This document shows positions 52,279-61,682 of a DNA stretch of 64,000 nucleotides, in pieces. A program made the position numbers and the translations under genes. The DNA lies in assembly GCA_019637095.1 (NCBI GenBank), contig JAHBWG010000006.1, positions 62,001-126,000 on the forward strand, in the 5' to 3' direction. Under the pieces are notes generated by a model. That model was given only the letters and a program-made list of their open reading frames with translations, did no database searches and was not told the DNA's origin. Numbering within the stretch: the first letter of the stretch is position 1; each line of letters begins with the position of its first letter. Origin of the DNA: Sandaracinaceae bacterium. GTDB lineage: Bacteria; Myxococcota_A; Polyangia; Polyangiales; Sandaracinaceae.

Positions 52279-54258
52279 TCAGGCGGCGGCGACGAGCTCG
52301 CAGCTCAGCGCGAGGTAGAGCGCGCGCTCGACCTGCTCGGCCTCGAGGCCGCCGGAGGAGTGCTCGCGCGCGAGCAGCCCCGCCGCGGTCGTCGAGCCGT
52401 CGAGGCTCACGATGACGCGCTCCCACTCCTTGGGGAGCCGGAACGCGCCGAGCGGGACGGGCGGGCGCGTGTTGAGCTTGAGCACGCGGCGCTGCACGGG
52501 CTTGAGGGCGAGCTCGATCTGCTCGGGGCGTGTGGTGAGGACGGCGTCGCGCAACAGCTCGTGCTCGCCCTGTCCGATGGGCAACGTCTCTTCCTCACAA
52601 CGCTCGCCTTGGACGTACGCCCACTGGCCGCGCGCCCACTGGAAGGCCTCGAGGTAGCGCGCGCGCACCTGCTGGCTCACCGCGCGGTAGAGCTCCATCG
52701 GGCGCAGGATGCCGAGCCCGACGAGGGCGTCGCCGAGGCGGCCGTCGTAGCGAGGGAGCATCGCGAGCGCCATGTCGAGCTCCATGCGCAGGATGGAGCC
52801 CTGCGCGACGAGGAACTCGCCGAGCAGCTCCGCGCCCATGTTGGAGGCGACGAAGTCGGGGCGGCCCTCGTTGAAGTAGATGCGCTTCTGCCGCGCGCCG
52901 TCCCACAGGTAGAGGACGCCGGTCTCGCGCCCGACCGTGAGGCCGTGCACCGTCTTGAGCAGCCGGCCGCCCTGCAGCACGCCGCGCCTCGTCGCGCCGG
53001 CCGGGGGCCCGCTCGGACCCGGGCGCAGCGCGTGGCTCTTCATGTAGCGCTGCAGCTCGGGCATGCGCCCGGCGCTGTCGAACTCGCCCTCGTCCTTGCG
53101 CACGCGCGTGCCCGGCACGAGCTCGCCGAGCACGATGCGGCGCACCAGCTCGCTGAACGGCACCGGGCCCTCGAACGAGCCGTCGGGGAGCATCAGCTCG
53201 TACATCGACGGAGGATCCATCGCGAGCGAGTCGAGCAGCCCGCGCGTCTCCGCCGACGCCGTCGACGACTCGTCGAGGTCGACGAGGAAGGTCGGGCGCG
53301 CGCCCGCCTCCGGCGCGTCGAGGTCGCGGCCCGACTTGGGGACGAGCTCGAGCCGCTCGAGCAGCCGCGCGAGCTCGCGCGGGCCGTAGCCGAGCTCGCC
53401 GCGCCGCTGGAGGATCTCGCGCAGGGTGTGCTCGAGCGTGCGCGCGCTCGGGCGGTGGCGCGGGTCGCGCTCGAGCGCCCAGACGATGAGCTTGATGACG
53501 TCCTTCGGGATGTGCCCGCCGCGCCGGTGGAGCGTCTCGAGGTCGACGTTGCGGATCTGCAGGAGCACCTCGAGGTCGCCGCTCTTGCCGAAGAGCGGCT
53601 CCGCGAGCAGGAGCTCCGCGAGCACGACGCCGAGCGTGAAGACGTCGCTCTTGGCGTCGACCGGGTCGCCGACGACCTGCTCGGGCGACATGTAGCCGAG
53701 CTTGCCGCGGATGTGGCCGTCGTCGGTGCGCGAGACCGTCGTGCGGCAGCGCGCGATGCCGAAGTCGGTGAGCCGCACGCGGCCGGAGCGATCGAGCAGG
53801 AGGTTCGCGGGGCTCACGTCGCGGTGCACGATCGAGAGCGGCTTGCCCTCCTCGTCGCAGAGCTCGTGCGCGTAGGCGAGCGCGGTCGCCGCCTCGTGCG
53901 CGACGTGGAGCGCGGGGCCGAGCGGCACCGTCTCGCGGCGCCCCGCGACGGTGCGCAGCAGGCGCCCGACCGTGGTGCCCTCGACCATCTCCATCGCCAT
54001 GAAGAGCGCGCCGCCGTGCTCGCCGAAGTCGAACACCTGCACGATGCCCGGGTGCTCGAGCCGCGCCGCGAGGCGCGCCTCGTCGATGAACATCCCGACG
54101 AACTCGGCGTCGCGCGCGTGCTGCGGCAGGATGCGCTTGAGCGCGACGCGCTTCTGGAAGCCGTGCGGGCCGAGGCGCCGCGCGACGAAGACCTCCGCCA
54201 TCCCGCCGGCGGCGAGCCGGCGCTCGATTCGATAGGGGCCGAGAGTGTCGCGGAGCAC
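52279..54258 (-). CDS. Ser/Thr kinase with GYF-like and PATAN domains
   Basis: 659 aa. Kinase domain at about 7-285: AAGGMAEVF loop, VALKRI lysine, VHRDVSPANLLLD (the catalytic-loop Lys is Ser, as commonly seen in myxobacterial kinases), LTDFGIARC and GYMSPEQ. A GYF-2-like segment (YELMLPDGSFEGPVPFSELV) lies at about 355-420, followed by a PATAN/DUF4388 region (GVLQGGRLLKTVHGLTVGRETGVLYL, RIYFNEGRPDFV) and a C-terminal helical domain. The same PATAN module occurs in the HD-GYP protein at 1664-3730. GTG 54258 is preceded by AAGGAAGGG. It lies between the defence operon and a divergent kinase gene. Confidence 0.9.
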   Translation of the reverse strand: MLRDTLGPYRIERRLAAGGMAEVFVARRLGPHGFQKRVALKRILPQHARDAEFVGMFIDEARLAARLEHPGIVQVFDFGEHGGALFMAMEMVEGTTVGRLLRTVAGRRETVPLGPALHVAHEAATALAYAHELCDEEGKPLSIVHRDVSPANLLLDRSGRVRLTDFGIARCRTTVSRTDDGHIRGKLGYMSPEQVVGDPVDAKSDVFTLGVVLAELLLAEPLFGKSGDLEVLLQIRNVDLETLHRRGGHIPKDVIKLIVWALERDPRHRPSARTLEHTLREILQRRGELGYGPRELARLLERLELVPKSGRDLDAPEAGARPTFLVDLDESSTASAETRGLLDSLAMDPPSMYELMLPDGSFEGPVPFSELVRRIVLGELVPGTRVRKDEGEFDSAGRMPELQRYMKSHALRPGPSGPPAGATRRGVLQGGRLLKTVHGLTVGRETGVLYLWDGARQKRIYFNEGRPDFVASNMGAELLGEFLVAQGSILRMELDMALAMLPRYDGRLGDALVGLGILRPMELYRAVSQQVRARYLEAFQWARGQWAYVQGERCEEETLPIGQGEHELLRDAVLTTRPEQIELALKPVQRRVLKLNTRPPVPLGAFRLPKEWERVIVSLDGSTTAAGLLAREHSSGGLEAEQVERALYLALSCELVAAA

Positions 54259-54295
54259 GCCCTTCCTTCCCGCAACGAGGCCAGAGGACGCCCTC

Positions 54296-54301
54296 AGTGT
54301 A
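54296..54301 (-). promoter_or_regulatory. -10-like hexamer for the PATAN kinase
   Basis: TACACT on the minus strand, about 37 bases before GTG 54258, leaving a leader that contains the AAGGAAGGG ribosome-binding site. No -35 box is evident. Confidence 0.3.
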
Positions 54302-54353
54302 GATCGTCGGAGGGGGGCGAGGGAAGCACCCCTTCCACGGGCGCGACCTCGTG

Positions 54354-54359
54354 TATCAT
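54354..54359 (+). promoter_or_regulatory. -10 hexamer for the coiled-coil kinase
   Basis: TATCAT, five of six bases as in the sigma-70 consensus, 11 bases before ATG 54371. The predicted leader would be about four or five bases, so the transcript is nearly leaderless. No -35 box is evident. Confidence 0.4.
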
Positions 54360-54370
54360 CGAGCGGACCC

Positions 54371-56113
54371 ATGGGTACCGCACGCTCGAGCGCACGGGGC
54401 AAGAAGGACACCTACCTGGGCAAGGTCGTCGCCGGCCGCTACCGGCTCGAGACGCTCCTCGGCGAGGGCGGCATGGGCGTGGTCTACCGCGCCCGGCACG
54501 TGCTCATCGATCGCGTCGTCGCGCTGAAGCTGATCCGGCCCGACCTGCGCGGCGAGACGCACCTGCGCGCGTGGATGCTGCGCGAGGCGCGCGCCGCGAA
54601 CCGCGTCGATCACGCGCACATCGTGGAGATCCACGACGTCGGCGAGACGGAAGAGGGCGAGCTCTACCTGGTCATGGAGTACCTGACCGGGGCCGCGCTC
54701 TCGAGCGAGATCGCCAAGGGCCAGTTCCCGATCACGCGCGCGGTCGACGTCCTCGAGCAGATGACCGCGGCGCTCGCGCGCGCGCACGACCTCGGCGTGG
54801 TGCACCGCGATCTCAAGGCCGACAACATCATGCTCACGGTGCGCGGCGGCCGGCGCGACTTCGTGAAGATCCTCGACTTCGGGCTCGCCGCGCTCGCGCG
54901 CGATCCGCGCCTCGCGCCCAAGGGCGCGGTCTTCGGGACGCCCGAGTACATGTCGCCCGAGCAGGCGCGCGGCGACGACGCGATGCCCTCGAGCGACCTC
55001 TACGCGCTCGGCATCCTGTTCTTCGAGATGGTGACGGGGCAGCTCCCGTTCCGCTCGAGCGACCGCGACACGCTGCTCGAGATGCAGCGCACCGGCGCGC
55101 CGCCGCGGCCGAGCGCGCTGCGCCCCGATCTGCCCCCCGCCGCGGAGGGCATCATCCTCACGCTCCTCGAGAAGGACGCGAAGCGGCGCTTCCGCGACGG
55201 CCATCACCTCTCCGAGCAGCTCAAGGCGCTGCAGCGCACGCTGCCCTCGACGACGTGGGACGAGCAGCAGAACGAGGCGCCGCGCCCCGAGCCGCCGCCG
55301 CCGCCCGCGCCGACGCTCGGCGTCGTCGACTGGAGCCGCCGCGCGTCGTACTTCGCGCGGATGGTGGCGCGCGCGTACCCGAACGGCCGCGCGCCGGTCG
55401 AGGTGCAGCAGGCCGCCGACACGATGTGGGATCTGTCGGCGCGCTCGAGCCGGCTCGAGGGCGAGCTCGCGTCGCACCAGAAGAAGCTCGAGGCGATCGA
55501 GCGGCGCGGGCGCGGGCTGCGCGCGGAGATCGGCCGCAAGGTCGAGGAGCTCGCCGAGGAGGAGTCGCGCACGCTGCGCGACGTCACCGCGGAGCGGGCG
55601 CGGGTCGGCAAGCTGCAGCAGCGCCTCGGCGACGCGAACCAGACCTGGGAGCAGGCGCACCAGCGCGCGCTCGCCAGCGCGCGGGCGCCGGGCGCCGACG
55701 CGCGCACGGTGTTCGAGGAGGTCGGCGCGGCGCGTGCGCGCGCGCAGACGCTCTCCGAGGTGATCGCGGAGCACCAGGAGCGCGTGCAGCAGAAGGAGAG
55801 CGCGGCGGCCGACCTGCGGCGGCAGATCGACGAGCTGCGCGCGCAGCTGCAGCGCTACAGCGAGGCGCTCGAGAACGACCTGAGCGCGGGGCGCGATCGC
55901 ATCGCGACGCGCGTGCGCGAGGCGCTCGGGTTCGAGAAGAACATCGTGGAGGCGTCGAACCTCCTGATGAAGCACCTCGAGGGTCGCCCCGAGTGCACCG
56001 AGCTGATGGACGAGCTGCGCGACGCCGAGGCGCGCTTCCGCCGCCAGGAGATCCCCAGCGAGGTCGTCGCGAGCCCCCCCGCGCCGCCGCGCCCCGGCCA
56101 GCCCCTCCGCTGA
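54371..56113 (+). CDS. Ser/Thr kinase with C-terminal coiled coil
   Basis: 580 aa. Kinase domain at about 22-290: GEGGMGVVYRA, ALKLI lysine, VVHRDLKADN, ILDFGLAAL, GTPEYMSPEQARGDD, all intact. After a Pro-rich linker come about 200 residues of long heptad-rich helix (about 355-540; LEGELASHQKKLEAIERRG, LRRQIDELRAQLQRYSEAL), so it probably dimerises or is recruited by a partner. There is no membrane helix. ATG 54371 follows a TATCAT -10. It diverges from the PATAN kinase across 112 bp and converges on the Ppx/GppA gene. Confidence 0.9.
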   Translation: MGTARSSARGKKDTYLGKVVAGRYRLETLLGEGGMGVVYRARHVLIDRVVALKLIRPDLRGETHLRAWMLREARAANRVDHAHIVEIHDVGETEEGELYLVMEYLTGAALSSEIAKGQFPITRAVDVLEQMTAALARAHDLGVVHRDLKADNIMLTVRGGRRDFVKILDFGLAALARDPRLAPKGAVFGTPEYMSPEQARGDDAMPSSDLYALGILFFEMVTGQLPFRSSDRDTLLEMQRTGAPPRPSALRPDLPPAAEGIILTLLEKDAKRRFRDGHHLSEQLKALQRTLPSTTWDEQQNEAPRPEPPPPPAPTLGVVDWSRRASYFARMVARAYPNGRAPVEVQQAADTMWDLSARSSRLEGELASHQKKLEAIERRGRGLRAEIGRKVEELAEEESRTLRDVTAERARVGKLQQRLGDANQTWEQAHQRALASARAPGADARTVFEEVGAARARAQTLSEVIAEHQERVQQKESAAADLRRQIDELRAQLQRYSEALENDLSAGRDRIATRVREALGFEKNIVEASNLLMKHLEGRPECTELMDELRDAEARFRRQEIPSEVVASPPAPPRPGQPLR

Positions 56114-56139
56114 AGGGTGTTTCGAGGAGGCGCGAAGGA

Positions 56140-57696
56140 TCACGCGGTGAGCACGGGGCCGCGGTTGTCGCCGAGCTCGAAGCGGAGCTCGACCTCGAAG
56201 GTCTTCTCGAACAGCTCGGCCTTGCGGCGCGCGGTCCACACCTCGAGGGCGAGGTCGCCGGTGCCGTGCGGCGTGATCGAGACGAGCCCGGGGCCGAGCT
56301 CGATGTCGAGGTGCCGGACCTTGCTCCGGTGGCCGCGGTCGAGCGCGTCCGCGATTCGAAGCAAGGAAGCCAGCTTGCGCACGCGGCGGCGGTCCGCCGG
56401 GCCGAGCCGCTTGTAGAGCGTGTGCTTGGCGCTCGGCACGGCGCGGCGGTGGTAGCGCGCGACGCACGCGACGACCGCGCGCTGCTCGACGCTCAGGCCC
56501 ATCAGGTCGGTGTTCTCGATGATGTACTGCGAGTGCTTGTGGTGCGCGGCCGAGCTGATGAAGTCCCCGACGTCGTGCAGGAGCGCCGACATGCGCAGGA
56601 GCTGCCGGTCGACGGGGCCGAGCGCGTGCACCGCCTGGAGCCGGTCGAAGAGCACGCAGGCGAGCCGGTCCACCTGCGTCGCGTGCGGCTCGTCGAAGTG
56701 ATAGCGCCGGCCGAGGTGGACCGCGGCGCGCGACATCGCCGCCTCGTCGACGCCGTAGTCCCAGACGCGGAAGTACTTGTCGACGAGCTCGACGGTGATG
56801 CCCTCCTTGAGGCCCACGCCGGGCGCGACGATCTCCTCGGTGCGCGCGAGGTCCGCGCAGCGCACGACGACGTAGAGCGCCGGCACGATCACGTCCGCGC
56901 GATCCTCGCGCAGGTCGTAGGCGGCCTGCCGCTCCGTCGGCGTGAGCTTCTTCATGCGCTCGAGGAGCGCGCGCGCCGTCGGCACGTGGATCATCGGCAT
57001 GTCCGTGCTCGCGGCCGGGACACCCGGCACCGGGCAGAGGCGCGCGATCGCGTCGAAGTTGCCGCCGGTCCCCGCGACGACGTCGTAGCGGCGCCGACGG
57101 AACTGGTCCTCGACCGGCGCGAGCATGCGGTCCACGTAGTCGTTGAGGAGCTTCTCCTCCCGCGGCGTCACGGGCCCGTCCGCCGTGAGGAACGACTCGA
57201 GCAAGCGCACCGTGCCGATCTCGAGCGAGCTCGAGAAGCGCACCTCGTCGTGGTGGACCTCGGAGAGCTCGAGCGAGCCGCCGCCGAGGTCGACGAGGAG
57301 CGAGCGGTAACCGCCGAGCCGCAGCCGGCTCTCGACCGCGAGCTTCACGAGGCGCGCCTCCTCGGTGCCGCTGATCGACTCGAGCTGGATGCCCGCCTCC
57401 TTCTCCGCGCGGCGGATGAGCTCGGCGGAGTTCACCGCGTCGCGCGCCGACGCGGTGACGACCGCGCGCACCGCCGCGAGGTCGCGCGTCGCGAGCTCCT
57501 GCTTGAACTCGCGCAGCGCCTCGACGCACTGGTCGATCTTGGCCGGGTCGAGCTGGCCGGTGAGGAACACGCGGTGGCCGAGCCGCACCGGCCGGCGCAG
57601 CGAGACCTGCTTGCGCACGGTCTCGGCGTCGTCTGCGTCGACGACGAGGAGGCGGGAGGCGTTCGACCCGATGTCGATGGACGCGAAGCTCGGCAC
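56140..57696 (-). CDS. Ppx/GppA exopolyphosphatase family protein
   Basis: 518-aa ASKHA-fold phosphatase that removes phosphate from polyphosphate or pppGpp. Markers: FASIDIGSNASRLLVVD, TASARDAVNS, SGTEEARL, LLVDLGGGSLELS and GTGGNFDAIAR, followed by a C-terminal HD-type domain (SALLHDVGDFISSAAHHKH) as in long Ppx proteins. Length is normal for Ppx (about 510). I cannot separate Ppx from GppA by eye, so no symbol is given. GTG 57696 follows TATCTC by seven bases. The kinase upstream is convergent; the secernin gene lies 64 bp further upstream on the same strand. Confidence 0.92.
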   Translation of the reverse strand: MPSFASIDIGSNASRLLVVDADDAETVRKQVSLRRPVRLGHRVFLTGQLDPAKIDQCVEALREFKQELATRDLAAVRAVVTASARDAVNSAELIRRAEKEAGIQLESISGTEEARLVKLAVESRLRLGGYRSLLVDLGGGSLELSEVHHDEVRFSSSLEIGTVRLLESFLTADGPVTPREEKLLNDYVDRMLAPVEDQFRRRRYDVVAGTGGNFDAIARLCPVPGVPAASTDMPMIHVPTARALLERMKKLTPTERQAAYDLREDRADVIVPALYVVVRCADLARTEEIVAPGVGLKEGITVELVDKYFRVWDYGVDEAAMSRAAVHLGRRYHFDEPHATQVDRLACVLFDRLQAVHALGPVDRQLLRMSALLHDVGDFISSAAHHKHSQYIIENTDLMGLSVEQRAVVACVARYHRRAVPSAKHTLYKRLGPADRRRVRKLASLLRIADALDRGHRSKVRHLDIELGPGLVSITPHGTGDLALEVWTARRKAELFEKTFEVELRFELGDNRGPVLTA

Positions 57697-57703
57697 GCGC
57701 TCG

Positions 57704-57709
57704 GAGATA
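57704..57709 (-). promoter_or_regulatory. leaderless -10-like element before the Ppx gene
   Basis: TATCTC on the minus strand, seven bases before GTG 57696, in the 64-bp gap after the secernin gene. The last base differs from TANNNT. Confidence 0.3.
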
Positions 57710-57760
57710 GACCGAATGCGCGCCGGAGTCGATGCCTTCGCGCGCGAGGCGGGCGGCGGC

Positions 57761-59014
57761 TCACGGCGCCGCGGGCACGGAGAGGCCCGCGCGCCGGTCG
57801 AACCGGCGCCAGGCGAGGTCGAAGAGGCGCCGCCGCCGGGGCGGCGACGACTCCACGACGCGGGCGTGCCAGCGCCGCGTCGCCGCGTCCGCGCGCGCGA
57901 ACGCCTCTGCGGGCGGCGCGTCGAGCAGCGCCTCCTCGAGCGCGTCGCGCTCCGCGGCGAAGCGGGCGAGCCGGCGCGCGTGATCGCGCCCGACCGCGCG
58001 CGCGAACGCCTCGTGCCGCCAGAAGAGCGTCGCCGGATCCGCGCGCGCGCCGGGCGTGGGCCCGAGCGGCCACGGCCCCTCGAAGGCGACCGGCTTGAAG
58101 ATCGCGGTGCACGGGGTCGAGGTCGCGGTGACCCACACGCGCGGCCCCTCGGGCCCGAGCCGCGCGACGAGCGAGCCCGTGGTGTGCGAGATGCGCACCG
58201 GCCCGAAGCCCGCGTGCATGCACACGTCGGCGCCGGTGAGGCCCCGCGCCGGGTCGAACCGCTCCGGCGGCTCGGCGTGGCTGCGCAGGAACGCCATCAG
58301 CATCGCCGGGCGCAATGTCCCTTGCATCTCGCGGAGGAAGCACGCCGAGCGCGCCTGACGCGGCCGCCCGGCGGCGAAGCGCGTGAAGAGCCGATCGCTC
58401 TCGTCGGCCGCGAAGTCCGCGCCCGGCGCGAGCCCGCCGGATCGGTCGCCCGCGCGACCGATGGTCAGCGCGTTCGAGATGCTGCGCGTCGCGCGCACGC
58501 GCTCGGCCACCCACGCGCGCCCGCTCGTCTCGAGCGCCCACGCGCTCGACGCGTCGGCGATCAGGAACGCGTTGTCGTAGCGCAGCGAGCCGTCGTAGCC
58601 GGCCTCACCGCCCTGCCCGTGCGCCTCGAGCAGCGAGGTGATCACCTCGAGCGCCTCGTCCGCGCTCGCGGCGCGCTCGAGCCCGAGCCGCACGAGGTCC
58701 ATCCCGAGGAGCGCCTCGCCGCGCCGGAGCACGCGCCGCGTGAACACCGCCTCGTTGCCGATCGCGACGCCGCGCGCGTTGACGCCCATCTCCGCGCCCC
58801 AGAGCCAGAACGGGCGGCACAGGATCGCGGCGTGCGTGCGGCGCGCCTGCGGGATCTCGAGGTAGGTGCAGCGCACGCGCGCGCCGGCCGGGTGCTCGTC
58901 GGCGGCGACGCGCTCGACCGCCTGCGCCTCGTTCGGGTGTCGATCGCTGTTCTTCGCGAACAGCGTCGCGCCATCGCCGCTGGCCGCGCCGAGCGCGACG
59001 AGGGTGTCGCACAT
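57761..59014 (-). CDS. secernin-type peptidase C69 family hydrolase
   Basis: 417-aa Ntn-hydrolase of the secernin/C69 dipeptidase family. It begins MCDTLVALG, so removal of Met would expose Cys2 as the N-terminal nucleophile. Conserved blocks follow: LFAKNSDRHPNEAQAVE, RPFWLWGAEMGVNARGVAIGNEAVF, and GSLRYDNAFLIADASSAWALE. Substrate is unknown; relatives hydrolyse dipeptides or remain uncharacterised. ATG 59014 follows TACGCT by exactly six bases, supporting a leaderless start and placing Cys at position 2 as the mechanism needs. It diverges from the beta-helix/cytochrome pair. Confidence 0.88.
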   Translation of the reverse strand: MCDTLVALGAASGDGATLFAKNSDRHPNEAQAVERVAADEHPAGARVRCTYLEIPQARRTHAAILCRPFWLWGAEMGVNARGVAIGNEAVFTRRVLRRGEALLGMDLVRLGLERAASADEALEVITSLLEAHGQGGEAGYDGSLRYDNAFLIADASSAWALETSGRAWVAERVRATRSISNALTIGRAGDRSGGLAPGADFAADESDRLFTRFAAGRPRQARSACFLREMQGTLRPAMLMAFLRSHAEPPERFDPARGLTGADVCMHAGFGPVRISHTTGSLVARLGPEGPRVWVTATSTPCTAIFKPVAFEGPWPLGPTPGARADPATLFWRHEAFARAVGRDHARRLARFAAERDALEEALLDAPPAEAFARADAATRRWHARVVESSPPRRRRLFDLAWRRFDRRAGLSVPAAP

Positions 59015-59020
59015 GCCCCG

Positions 59021-59026
59021 AGCGTA
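59021..59026 (-). promoter_or_regulatory. leaderless promoter -10 hexamer
   Basis: TACGCT on the minus strand, exactly six bases before ATG 59014 of the secernin gene. On the other strand of this 105-bp divergent gap a TATGTT candidate lies upstream of the beta-helix gene. Confidence 0.4.
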
Positions 59027-59119
59027 GCGCGGTCGCGCCCTGGCCGGTTCGTGGTTCGCGCCCGGCACCTGGGCTATGTTCAGCCCCGCCTGGGCCTTGG
59101 ACTCGAGCCGGAGATGATG

Positions 59120-60496
59120 ATGCGAACGAGCGTTTGGAGCTTCTCGTGCGTGGTGGGCGTGTGCCTCCTCGCGGGCTGCGACGGAGGGAGCGCGGACTTC
59201 CCGAACGTCGACTGCGGGGACTTCCCCGCGCGCGCCAACTGCGTGCGCGTCGCGAGCGGCGACGCCGCCGGGCTGCTCGACGCGGTCAACGCGCTCGAGC
59301 CGAACACGGTGGTCATCCTCGGGAGCGGCACCTACGTCCTCGACAACCAGGTCACGATCCGCACGCCGCAGATCACGATCACGGGCCAGGGCATGATGGA
59401 CACGACCCTCGCCTTCGGGACGGCGACCTCGCAGATCAACGGGATCGACGCGGTCTCGAACGGCTTCGTGGTGCAGGACCTCACCGTGCTCGACGCCCCC
59501 AAGGACGGCATCCGCGTCGAGAACAGCGTCGGCGTGACCTACCGCCGCATCCGCGCGACCTGGACGAACGAGGCGGACTCGACGAACGGCGCCTACGGCA
59601 TCTACCCCGTCCGCTGCGAGAACGTGCTCGTCGAGGACTGCGTCGCGGAGCGCTCGTCGGACGCCGGTCTCTACGTCGGGCAGTGCATCAACGTGATCGT
59701 GCGCAACAACGTCGTGCGCGGGAACGTCGCGGGCCTCGAGATCGAGAACACGCAGTTCGCCGACGTCTACGGCAACCTCGCGGAGAACAACACCGCCGGC
59801 ATCGTGGTGTTCGATCTGCCCGGCAACCCGGTCGTCGGCCGCGACGTGCGCCTGCGCGACAACCGCATCCTGAGCAACAACCTCGCGAACTTCGCCCCGG
59901 GCGGCACCGTCGCGATCATCCCGGCGGGGACCGGCACCTTCGCGCTCGCCTCGCGGCGCGTCGAGATCACCGGCAACACGTACACGAACAACCAGACCGG
60001 CGACATCGCGATCCTCAGCGGCCTCGTCGTCGACACGGACCCGGCGGTGTGGGACCTCGCGGAGGCCGATCTGATCGGCGACGTGAGCGGCCTGGGCCTG
60101 CCCGCGGGTACGATGCCCGGCACGGTCGCGAACTTCCGCACCGAGAACATCGTCGTCGCGAACAACACGCACACCGATGGCGGGCTCTCGCCGGACGTCT
60201 CGCGCGAGTTCGGCCTCTTGATCCGCGCGGTGTTCGGCGAGCGGCCCGTCTCGTCGGTGCTCTACGACACGATCGGCGAGTCGATGTTCGACCCGAACGA
60301 CGCCTCGATGAACAGCAACGACAACCGCATCTGCGCGGGCGGCAACACGGGCGGCAACGGCGTCGCGAGCCTCGACGTGCCGCGGCAGCTCGTCTCGATC
60401 GGCTCGCCGATCCTCGTGATCGACACCGCGCCCTTCGCGCCGTTCGACTGCACGAGCCTGAACGGCGGCCCGGTCGCGCCGGTGACGCTGCCGTGA
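59120..60496 (+). CDS. parallel beta-helix lipoprotein
   Basis: 458-aa secreted protein. The signal [15 protein letters not shown] ends in a lipobox. The mature protein is a right-handed parallel beta-helix with about ten coils of pectate-lyase-like repeats ([70 protein letters not shown]). It resembles the family (TIGR03805 in my memory) that is paired with SO2930-type cytochromes. Of three in-frame ATGs, 59120 is best placed behind GGAG at 59110-59113. It overlaps the cytochrome gene as GTGA, so the two make a two-gene unit of unknown function, possibly surface binding with electron transfer. Confidence 0.88.
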   Translation: MRTSVWSFSCVVGVCLLAGCDGGSADFPNVDCGDFPARANCVRVASGDAAGLLDAVNALEPNTVVILGSGTYVLDNQVTIRTPQITITGQGMMDTTLAFGTATSQINGIDAVSNGFVVQDLTVLDAPKDGIRVENSVGVTYRRIRATWTNEADSTNGAYGIYPVRCENVLVEDCVAERSSDAGLYVGQCINVIVRNNVVRGNVAGLEIENTQFADVYGNLAENNTAGIVVFDLPGNPVVGRDVRLRDNRILSNNLANFAPGGTVAIIPAGTGTFALASRRVEITGNTYTNNQTGDIAILSGLVVDTDPAVWDLAEADLIGDVSGLGLPAGTMPGTVANFRTENIVVANNTHTDGGLSPDVSREFGLLIRAVFGERPVSSVLYDTIGESMFDPNDASMNSNDNRICAGGNTGGNGVASLDVPRQLVSIGSPILVIDTAPFAPFDCTSLNGGPVAPVTLP

Positions 60497-61659
60497 GCCG
60501 CTTGGCGCTCGCGCTCGCTGCGCTCGCGCTCGCGGGCTGCGACGACGGCCGCATGCGGATCGCGGACGGGCCCCCGCTCGTGCCGCGGACGGGGCGGCCG
60601 CCCGACCAGCTCTCGCACCTGCGCCTGTTCGAGTGGGACGCGGGCGCCTTCCGCTACAACGACCGCGTCGTCCCGTACGACCTGACGACGCCGCTCTTCA
60701 CCGACTACGCGCTCAAGGAGCGCGCGATCTACGTGCCCGAGGGCGAGGCGATGGCCTACGACCCGGCGGTCCCGTTCGCGCTGCCGGTCGGCTCCGCGAT
60801 CGTCAAGACGTTTTACTTCCCGCGGGACCTGCGCCGCCCCGACGAGGACCTCACGCTCATCGAGACGCGCGTGCTCGTCCACGGCCAGGACGGCTGGACC
60901 GCCTGGCCGTACGTGTGGAACGCGGAGCAGACGGAAGCCTTCTTGCGGGTCGGCGGCGAGACGCGCGCGATCACCTTCATCGACGCGGAGGGGAGCGAGC
61001 GGACGGCGAGCTACCTGGTCCCCCAGCGCAACCAGTGCACGAGCTGCCACGAGCGCAACGTGGGGCCAGGCGGCGCCGCGGCGATGACGCCGATCGGCCC
61101 TGCCGCGCGCTACCTGAACCGCGACCTCGACTACGGCGCCGGCCCGGTGAACCAGCTCGCGCACTTCGCGGAGCGCGGGATGCTCAGCGGCCTGCCCGAC
61201 CTCGGCGGCGTGCCGCGCGCGTACGACCTCACCGAGTACGAGGCCCGCGGCCTCGACGCGATCGCGCCCGGGGAGCTCGACTTCGCGGCGCGCAGCTACC
61301 TCGACATCAACTGCGCGCACTGCCACGACCCGCGCGGCACGCAGGGCGTCACCTCGCAGCTCTTCCTGCACCACGACAGCACCTCGGCGTTCAACCTCGG
61401 CGTCTGCAAGCGGCCCGGCAGCGCCGGCGCGGGGACGGGCGGGCTGACGTACGACCTCGTGCCCGGGCGGCCCGACGAGTCGATCCTCGTCTTCCGCGTC
61501 GAGACGACGGAGGTCGGCGCGATGATGCCCCTGCTCGGCCGCTCGCTCCGGCACGACCGCGGCGCCGCGCTCGTGCGCGCGTGGGTCGCCGCGATGCCGC
61601 CGGTCGACTGCAACGCGATGGAGATGGAGATGGAAGAGGAGCCGCCGCCCGAGCCGTGA
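60493..61659 (+). CDS. SO2930-type dihaem c-type cytochrome lipoprotein
   Basis: 388 aa. The signal LALALAALALAGC has a lipobox. Two haem c motifs are present, CTSCH and CAHCH. Family markers include TTPLFTDYALKERAIYVPEG and the C-terminal GRPDESILVFRVETTEVGAMMPLLGR, as in SO2930-family (TIGR03806) proteins. These are periplasmic or surface dihaem proteins of unknown function. GTG 60493 overlaps the stop of the beta-helix gene. The C terminus ends in a Met/Glu repeat (MEMEMEEE) and Pro-rich tail. The haem arrangement suggests a role in extracellular electron transfer or peroxide handling (inference). Confidence 0.9.
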   Translation: MSRLALALAALALAGCDDGRMRIADGPPLVPRTGRPPDQLSHLRLFEWDAGAFRYNDRVVPYDLTTPLFTDYALKERAIYVPEGEAMAYDPAVPFALPVGSAIVKTFYFPRDLRRPDEDLTLIETRVLVHGQDGWTAWPYVWNAEQTEAFLRVGGETRAITFIDAEGSERTASYLVPQRNQCTSCHERNVGPGGAAAMTPIGPAARYLNRDLDYGAGPVNQLAHFAERGMLSGLPDLGGVPRAYDLTEYEARGLDAIAPGELDFAARSYLDINCAHCHDPRGTQGVTSQLFLHHDSTSAFNLGVCKRPGSAGAGTGGLTYDLVPGRPDESILVFRVETTEVGAMMPLLGRSLRHDRGAALVRAWVAAMPPVDCNAMEMEMEEEPPPEP

Positions 61660-61670
61660 CGGCGGCGCGC

Positions 61671-61676
61671 TATCCT
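61671..61676 (+). promoter_or_regulatory. leaderless promoter -10 hexamer
   Basis: TATCCT, exactly six bases before ATG 61683, in the 23-bp gap after the cytochrome gene. It gives the flavoprotein/SDR pair its own likely promoter. Confidence 0.4.
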
Positions 61677-61682
61677 CGGCCG

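Noticed and set aside
52109-52426. Upstream start for the SNF2 helicase
   Set aside because: The extension is low-complexity and runs into the kinase gene; ATG 52108 begins the region that looks like protein.
52360-58098. 1912-codon open frame on the plus strand, and similar long frames opposite real genes (for example 12169-16296 minus)
   Set aside because: High GC leaves antisense frames open. The translations are low-complexity Arg/Ala/Glu-rich and lie opposite genes with intact motifs.
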